DNA of 64,000 nt from Paralichthys olivaceus. Lineage: Eukaryota; Chordata; Actinopteri; Pleuronectiformes; Paralichthyidae. Position numbers and translations under genes: made by a program. Under the pieces are notes generated by a model. The model did no database searches. It worked only from the letters and a program-made list of their open reading frames with translations, and was not told the DNA's origin. Location: NCBI RefSeq assembly GCF_024713975.1, contig NC_091116.1, forward strand, positions 12,802,986 through 12,866,985, written 5' to 3'. Position 1 is the stretch's first letter. Each line of letters opens with the position of its first letter. Below are positions 57,190 to 64,000 of this stretch, one piece after another.

Positions 57190-58890
57190 GTGTGTTTTTA
57201 CAACCTCTCCCCTGTCGTGGATTTCAGCACCTCTGTGTGTTCATGCAGCAGCAAAGAGCCACAAGGGGACAGCAGAGAGGGCCACCTGACCCCTGACCTC
57301 CACCTGGCCGATAAAGTCCGCAGGAGATGACGCTCACCTTTACATGAGTCTGATTTTATACGAATCATACAAAACGCTGTAAATTGATCGGCTTTGGCTT
57401 CGTTACGTAACGAGTAAACACTCGACGCCTCATGTGACACTGAGAAATGTCTACAATCCTCCTCGTCCTCCATGTGACACTTGGCTCAGCTGCTCCGCTC
57501 TCTATTCCAAATAAGGCTCATGTAACACTCTGAAAACCAGAGCGACACAATGCCTGCGCTCTTTTTTAAGCCCCCTGCCCCAGCTTCTTTATGACCTTAG
57601 GTGCTGGAGGGCAAGAGAGGAGGAGGAGGAGGAGGAGGAGGAGGTTACTGTACCAGAGGGCCTTGAAGAGTGGGAGCGTTCATATTCTCCTCCCCCACCC
57701 CCTCCTTGTCATCTCCGCAGATCGTAGGAGAAACCGAACACCTTACTGGAGTAAAAATAGTGCTCATCTGTCCCGGGGTGTGGTCTGGCTGCTTCACCTA
57801 CTCCTACAAAAGTCCTCCAACTCCTGACGTTCAGCACTCAACTGTTCAGATTTGCTGCAGCATGAAATATCTAACCCTCCGCTCATTTGTATATCTATAG
57901 ATTTATTTCTCCTCCTCCTAAAATGCTTTTCCTGCTATTTCACTGTCGGTGAAACAATTTGACATTTTTAACAAACATCAGTTGCAAAGACTGAGCAGGT
58001 TACATCAGAACAACATCTATTTAGCTCATTTAATCCCATCTGCAGGTAAATATTATTCTTTATCAGAACATGATCACTGTTGAATTGATATTAATTAGTT
58101 AATTGAAACACAGGACCCTGCAGTAGCCTTATCAGTTCGGTGTGTGTGTGTGTGAAATGCAGAGCTGCTTGTTCACGATGCAGACTGCGTCTCACAGCTC
58201 TGAAGCCTCAGTGCCGTAAAAATCTAATTCACACAGATTAAAAAACACGCGCCGTTTAATGGCTAGGCTCGCAAACACTAAAAGAAAAGTGACACGAAGA
58301 AGCTGCAACAACGCCGAGCATAAACGAGGAGTGACCTACAATATGTGGGTCACATCTCCAGTCATAACAAATAATGGGAAGCAACATAAAATGCATGAGG
58401 GCTGAGATGATGATGGTCGTTCCAGTCTTTATCTGTGTGCAACATAAACGTTAGAATCACCTGACAGATGCTTCTGGCTCTTTCCAGAGCTTTCAACCGT
58501 GTCGCGGCTGAAAGCTCCAGAACAAATGGGGCCTTGAGTTGAGGCTCCACCAACATGCTGAATCTGCAAACATGAAATAAACCGTAACCAAACTTTATAA
58601 AGTTCCATTAATCTGTGCAAACAGAAGTTAATCTACAAAGTCCTTCAATTTTCCATCGTTTTTATTATTTAATCTGTCGCACATAATTGTCCACAAACCC
58701 CACATTTGTACTTTGAACCAAAACGTTTGACGTTCAATCCCTAATTGAACTTTTTAAGATGTCGTCTGAGTGGAAATGACTTTTCGTGTCTTTTTTCTCA
58801 GCTGTTATTTCACCATAAGAGGAGGAGAAGTCCCCCCTGTTTAAAAATACCACCTTGTAAATGAGCTCTCTCGACCTGGAGCCCCTCTGA
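57190..58890. other. Intergenic region lancl1-myl1
   Basis: No gene recognised. It contains a GGA-repeat near 57617-57643. I looked for the alternative MLC1 first exon (Met-Ala-Pro-Lys-rich) expected for some MYL1 genes and did not find it. Confidence 0.5.
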
Positions 58891-58897
58891 ACTGAGG

Positions 58898-59220
58898 CAG
58901 CTGGGATTTCTGCATTTACACCAACACGGTACGGTCGACGGTACAAAACACACAACTCTAATCGTGATAAATCGATGACATCATTGTTCTTAATCCACAG
59001 ACGAGTTAGAACAGCTATAAATCTTTAGAAGAAGGAGTTCGAATCTTGACACAGTTTCTCCTGCCGTCTAAAAATAACCCCTTCCCCTTCTAAAGTCCGA
59101 CTCCCCCTGCTCTGAGGACGCTCAGCTCTTCTTTCCGTTTGCCCTAAGAAAGTTAAAGATGTTCCGTGTCATCTGATCCGCCTCATTAGCATACGTGACA
59201 TCACAGGGCCGGGATAAATA
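58898..59220 (+). promoter_or_regulatory. Muscle-type promoter of myl1
   Basis: A CAGCTG E-box (58898-58903), a full MEF2 consensus CTAAAAATAA (59068-59077) and a TATA-like ATAAATA (59214-59220) precede the start codon by about 415, 245 and 100 bases. E-box plus MEF2 is the usual arrangement of fast skeletal muscle promoters. The start site should be near 59245. Confidence 0.6.
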
Positions 59221-59315
59221 AGAGGGGGCTTTGACCCTGGCCCAGGACCAGTCTGTCTTGGGACTTCAGCTTCTCATCTCCTTTCTTTCCGCTCCTCCAG
59301 CGCCTACTCTCCAAA

Positions 59316-61728
59316 ATGGTGTGTACCATGTTGTGTTTTTTTTTCTGGACCTTTTGGGTGGGGTGGTGCCGATGGAGTTACCTTTTTATTTTTTTAATTC
59401 CGACCAATGGGCTGATTATTTTCTGGGTTTGGATTTCAACTTTTCAAAATAAGCCCAAACCTGGGACTGAAATGGAGCAAGGGACGAGAAACCGTCTTTA
59501 ATTGAGCTCTGATAAAACTTACTGAAATAAATTGTGAAAAAATATTTCAAGGCTGATATTTGTCACACGAGCCCAGGAACACTGCCTTGAAATACATATG
59601 TACATAGACTTGTTTAAAAAGTTGATCATTTTCCATCTTTGCACGATAAATTCCTAGATTCTGCTTAATTAATTATTTAATATAAAAATCTGTTTGTTCT
59701 CTAAACTGGTAAATCACCTCTTTTCATTCATTTCTCTGTGTGTCTGTGTGTCCGTCCTTGTGTGTGTCCACGTGACAGACCGAGTTCACAGCGGAACAGA
59801 TTGAGGGTAAGTGAAGAAGACTCATCCTTTATCACAGATAACTCAAATCTGACATTTCCTTTACGGCATCAGCAGCGGGCGAGATCGTGTCCTCTAAAAT
59901 GTCCCTCTCACCTCAGTCGCTCGTCTCCTCAAACATTTTGTCCAAAGTGAAGCTGGAGAAAGTCGTGCGTGTCAGTCTTGTCCAGTTGTCGCGACACATC
60001 TGATATCCGTCTATTCTAAGACTGCCCGGCCAGGTCTCGCGGGCCCCTGTGGCCCTTACACAGCAGAAGTGTTAATCCATGGGGCCGAGGTTTAAGGTGC
60101 AGACCCAGCGGCGTCCTCTTACACAAGGAATCCCACCTGTGACGCCCACAGAGCTCCATCCTGAACCTTCTGTTCAGTGTGTAAAGGATTTTCTTGTGTC
60201 CCCAGTTAAAAAAGAGCAGAATGACACTTTTGTATAAAAGCTTTTATTTCTTCATTCTCACCCGAACCAGAGAAAAGTGCTTCTTCTGTACATTCTGAGG
60301 CCTTCGGTTGCGTGGCCGTGGATTAACGCAGGTCGTGTAGGACAAGGTGTTGATTACACCGTGCTCAGCATTCCCATGTGTAACTGGAGCGATGATGCCT
60401 CTATATGGCCGGGGCCGCTCCGTCAGGGGGGATCAGTTTGCTCCCAGTGTCGCCCCAAATGCAAATGGAGGCAGGAATGGAGGAAAGGGGGGGCTGGGGG
60501 TGCAGGGGATCAGGGGTGGGGGGTCGGAGGTACAGCTGTTCTCGCTGCTGCCGCTCAGAAACCACATTCATCTGTCAGAGAGGTCACACTGAGTTGACTT
60601 CCTGGTGGATTCACACACACACACACACATACCTTCCTCTCGTCTCTGCTTGGATACAGCTGTCGCTCCGAGTTAACTCAGAACAATGAGGGAAGGATGC
60701 AGCGTTTGATCCCAGGGTGACACCACAGCTGACCGAGAACCCGCTTATAGAAAGAACAACAAAAATGGGTCTAACAGACATAAGCTCGGATGATGTATCC
60801 AATAAAACGACTTTACTGCAACATAAAGCAGATTATTTTTCACGCCCTGAAGCTCAGACAGATTCAATTGAACCATTTGCAAATTCTCCTCAGCGCCTTT
60901 TGTTCCTATAAGCAAAACCCAGAACGTCTCTGTCTGCGTCGGTGTTCCGTAACTCACGCTTCTCTCCTCTCTCCTCAGACTTCAAGGAGTCTTTCGGTCT
61001 CTTCGACAGAATTGGTGACAGCCAGGTGGCCTACAACCAGGTGGCCGACATCATGCGCGCCCTGGGCCAGAACCCCACCAACAAGGACGTCATCAAAATC
61101 CTGGGCAACCCATCAGCTGATGGTGAGACGCCCAAACACTCAGACAAAAACCCAAGAGACAAATACGAGTTATTGATCAAGAAATGTTCTAATAGCGAGT
61201 TTGTCGAGAGGAGAAATTGATGTATTTTACGTTTGTCTTCTCGTTCCGCAGACATGGCCAACAAGAGGCTCAACTTCGATGCTTTCATGCCCATGCTCAA
61301 ACTGGTCGACGCCCTCCCCAAGGGAACCTACGACGACTACGTTGAGGGTCTGCGCGTCTTCGACAAGGAGGGCAACGGCACAGTCATGGGCGCTGAGCTG
61401 CGCATCGTGCTGTCCACCCTTGGTGAGTCTCAAGTCGCCTTTCTCCAAATATAGACGTGCACAAATATAGTTTGCTTGGCGTGCACAGAATGTGAGCATG
61501 AACCTGACACGGATCCTCATGTGGCTGCAGGAGAGAAGATGACCGAGAACGAGATCGACGCCCTTATGGCCGGCCAGGAGGACGAGAACGGCAGTGTGCA
61601 CTATGAGGGTAAGGTTAATTTCCCAGCATGCTTCTCCCCTTTGGTTTTTTCACTTCTTTTATACGTGTGATGCTTAACATTCGACTGGTCCTCTTGCAGC
61701 TTTCGTCAAGCACATCATGTCTGTGTAA
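59316..61728 (+). CDS. myl1: Fast skeletal muscle myosin essential (alkali) light chain, MLC3 type
   Basis: Six coding exons join to 150 residues: 59316-59318 (the start codon only), 59779-59806, 60979-61122, 61252-61422, 61531-61608 and 61700-61728. The protein binds the lever arm of myosin heavy chain and modulates contraction in fast fibres. It begins [20 protein letters not shown] and ends [11 protein letters not shown], with [15 protein letters not shown] and [11 protein letters not shown] as diagnostic motifs. It has degenerate EF-hands and lacks the Ala-Pro-Lys N-terminal extension of MLC1, so this is the short MLC3 form, equivalent to zebrafish mylz3/myl1. Exon phases are consistent throughout. 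The first exon contributes only Met, as its ATG abuts the GTGTGT donor. Conserved order with lancl1 agrees with the human 2q34 neighbourhood. Confidence 0.95.
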
Positions 61729-62197
61729 GCGGCGTGGAAGGAGTGCTGAAGAAGCTGTAGCTCGCTACAGACAGCCGACAGTGTCCCGGACATCTACACT
61801 GTTTCAAAGACCAACCAAGGAAAGACAAGGACTATGTACAAGGGATGTTGAAGCAAACCCATCTTGTTAATTTTGTTTTCCTGTAAGCTTCGTCTCAAGC
61901 CCCTCCTCTCTCGGGACGTGACCACCACCACCTCTCCGTTGTAGATCCCCCATCACCTGGCCTCTTCTCCCTCCCAGGGCGCGTCTCCACTCTCCGCATG
62001 GGGTGAGGAACGGGGGAGAAGGGGTGACCGCTCATCAAGTGAGGGTAGATCCCTCCCTTCCCACCGCCACCTCATTCAGTCACGCCACCACTGGCCCAGC
62101 AATACCTAAGGTGCTGGAGAATGGGCGTGGATTGACCGCCAAAAGTCTCCCCCCTTCCCCTGAAAAGTTTTCTTTATTTTCACTCTGTTCATGTCAG

Positions 62198-62203
62198 AAT
62201 AAA
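62198..62203 (+). terminator. Polyadenylation signal of myl1
   Basis: AATAAA about 470 bases after the stop codon in a pyrimidine-rich 3' UTR. Confidence 0.7.
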
Positions 62204-62219
62204 CTTTTCCAACGTACAT

Positions 62220-63300
62220 CCCATCTGGGTTGATTCTTGATCTCTCATTGACCTCCAACTCCTGCAGACGTCCCTCAGTGCACGGGTCATAAAACCAAAA
62301 GAAAAAGACCAAACGGCACATTCAGCCTCGTGAAAAATACAAAATTAAATTCATAAACATTAAAACATGTTCAGTAAACTGCAGATTCTGCTGCTACAGC
62401 CTCATTTAGCCATTTTCTGTCTTTACTGGTTGAAAAAGCTCTGATTTGAGTCTAATTCTCTTCATATTTTTAGTTATTATAATATTTTTTTCTTAAATGT
62501 TGCATAAGCTACATTAAGAAAATATATATATACATATATATTAAGACAGGGAGAATAATACAATTACAATGTAAAGAGGAAAAATCAACCCACACACTGC
62601 TGCTTTATTTACATTTTGGGATTACAGCTCTATACACATTCTGTTTCTTTGTGTTGCTTGGTTCCTAATAAAGTGAGATGACCCTGACATATGTAAGTAG
62701 CAGCCATAGTAAGAGCAGCTGAAATTAATGCTAAGAAAAGGAGCTTTGATGCTTCCTATCGTGTTTCCTTTAACGTAGGAAACACTGCACCACCCACAAT
62801 ATCCTTAATTCTTAACAGTTTGCACAAGGTTAGGCTCAACAAAGGCAAACCAGCCGAGCAAGCACATTAAATCAATAATGGAAATGTACTGTTTATTTTC
62901 TAATCTCATAAATCGCTCATAAAATAGCTTTGGGCTTTAAACGTTTTTTAATTTTCACAACTCAATAGGTTTATGATAAAAAGCCTTATATATTTCCATT
63001 AAATATCACATATATTACCAACGAAATGGAAGAAGAAACTGTGCAGTGTCAACCATGAAATCTGAATATACATGTGCATGTAATATTTGTATTAAATTGA
63101 ATTATTATATATATTATTATATTGTATTATATTATTCGAATATATATATGTTATATGTATATATATTATATATATATATATGTTATATGTATATATATAT
63201 TATTATTATTATAATATATGTATATATATGTATATATATATATACATATAATTAGAATAATATATTTTATATGTTATATGTGTATGTATATGTGAGACTC
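62220..63300. other. AT-rich intergenic spacer
   Basis: No gene. Very AT-rich, ending in a long TATATA/TATG microsatellite (about 63095-63295) that directly borders the next promoter. Confidence 0.6.
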
Positions 63301-63313
63301 ACAGTACTTGTCA

Positions 63314-63346
63314 GTCTCGCGAGACTTCCTCCTCAAGCCGGAAGTG
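63314..63346 (+). promoter_or_regulatory. TATA-less promoter elements: TCTCGCGAGA palindrome and ETS/GABP site
   Basis: GTCTCGCGAGAC (63314-63325) is a perfect 12-base palindrome containing the known TCTCGCGAGA promoter element. CCGGAAGTG (63338-63346) is a consensus ETS/GABP (NRF-2) site, common in promoters of nuclear genes for mitochondrial proteins. Both lie within 100 bases upstream of the start codon at 63412. Confidence 0.65.
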
Positions 63347-63411
63347 TCTGCAAGGGTCGTGGGTCTCCACTTCTCGTTGTTGTGTCTGGAGCTGGAACCT
63401 GGTGTTTGAAC

Positions 63412-64000
63412 ATGTCGCTGCTTCACAGGATTCATTCTGGTTTGGTGAAGATGAGAAACGTCTCTGGACGAACTTCAGTGTTTCCTGCGACAACTTCCAG
63501 GTCAAACATTTCGTTTCCATCACTTTAAACTTTTTAAAAAAAAAAGTTTTTGCTTTGTTGTGAAAGGATCGAAAACTTGCGAACAAACTTTTCGTTACGT
63601 CATGTTTGAATGTTTACTTGTGTTTGAATTTGATATCAGTTTTATTTTTTAAAGTTAAATGTCGCATCAGATCGCAGCTGTGATATTATGCCGTGTCACA
63701 CTGCCCTTATTTTGAAAGGTACGAACACAGTGAGGTTTAATTTGAAAAAGCTGATCCAGAAAAGTACAAGTACTATATTTTCCATCTTTAAGAATCTTCC
63801 TCCTTTCTTTTATTTTACATATACAGAAAAATAATAATCTTAAAATCAATCTCTTCCTTATGTCTTATGTGCAATGTGTATTTTTAAATGTACAAGTTGA
63901 TTTATTTATCACTTGTTGGGACTAATCGAGGATTTTCTTATCTTGTCTAATAATTTGTGTGACTCAGACTCCAGTACAGTCAGAGACAGGACTCCAGGCC
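63412..64000 (+). CDS. acadl: Probable long-chain acyl-CoA dehydrogenase, N-terminus only (truncated by window edge)
   Basis: ATG at 63412 opens a frame to a donor-like CAG|GTC at 63500. A candidate second exon starts at 63968 after GACTCAG and keeps the frame (AG plus A completes an arginine). The predicted start, MSLLHRIHSGLVKMRN and on through TTSRLQYSQRQDSRP, is rich in Arg, Ser and hydrophobic residues with almost no acids, as in a mitochondrial presequence. No catalytic domain is in the window. The name rests on position and strand: in human 2q34 ACADL follows MYL1 in the same direction. An alternative is another mitochondrial protein; identity is uncertain. Confidence 0.45.

Noticed and set aside
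56900-59300. MLC1-type alternative first exon of myl1
   Set aside because: No Met-Ala-Pro-Lys-rich frame with a suitable donor was found upstream of the MLC3 exon.

Overview
The window is vertebrate nuclear DNA, almost certainly from a ray-finned (teleost) fish. Genes are split into many small exons with GT-AG introns. CA/GT microsatellites and short fish-type repeats are frequent, and the proteins are clear vertebrate orthologues with teleost-like residues, for example the fast-muscle myosin light chain. I see no operons, CRISPR arrays, phage genes, or intact transposase or reverse-transcriptase genes.

Layout from left to right. 1-1.8 kb holds the last seven coding exons of a copper-transporting P-type ATPase, best matched to ATP7B (+). 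2-7 kb is mostly non-coding, with two duplicated exon-like cassettes and a dispersed repeat. 7.2-8.0 kb is the single-exon leucine-rich-repeat membrane protein gene lrrc3 (-). 11.8-24.0 kb is pcbp3 (-), a triple-KH poly(rC)-binding protein for which I could assemble 13 coding exons into a 400-residue frame. 24-37.7 kb is a long gene-poor stretch with several CTCF-like motifs and a YY1 motif. 37.8-47.9 kb is fndc4 (+), encoding a signal peptide, an FN3 domain and one membrane span. 48-52 kb is intergenic and carries a cluster of decayed tRNA-like units. 52.7-56.8 kb is lancl1 (+, nine coding exons, 403 residues). 59.2-62.2 kb is the MLC3-type fast skeletal myosin light chain gene myl1 (+, 150 residues). 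The last 0.7 kb holds a promoter and the first coding exon or two of what is probably acadl (+).

The genes do not form one pathway; this is a block of conserved synteny. In human, LRRC3 and PCBP3 share 21q22.3 and LANCL1, MYL1 and ACADL share 2q34, while ATP7B (13q14) and FNDC4 (2p23) lie elsewhere, so the fish locus joins segments that are separate in human.

No wholly new system is demonstrated. The points most worth checking are: a (GT)18 tract lying exactly between a perfect branch-point consensus and the acceptor of fndc4 exon 2; an unannotated-looking fndc4 terminal exon; the tandem tRNA-like cluster at 51.2-51.9 kb; the duplicated exon-like cassettes at 3.9 and 4.4 kb; and two microexons that split the KH1 RNA-binding loop of pcbp3. 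All gene models here come from reading splice sites and frames by eye; no alignment or transcript data were available.
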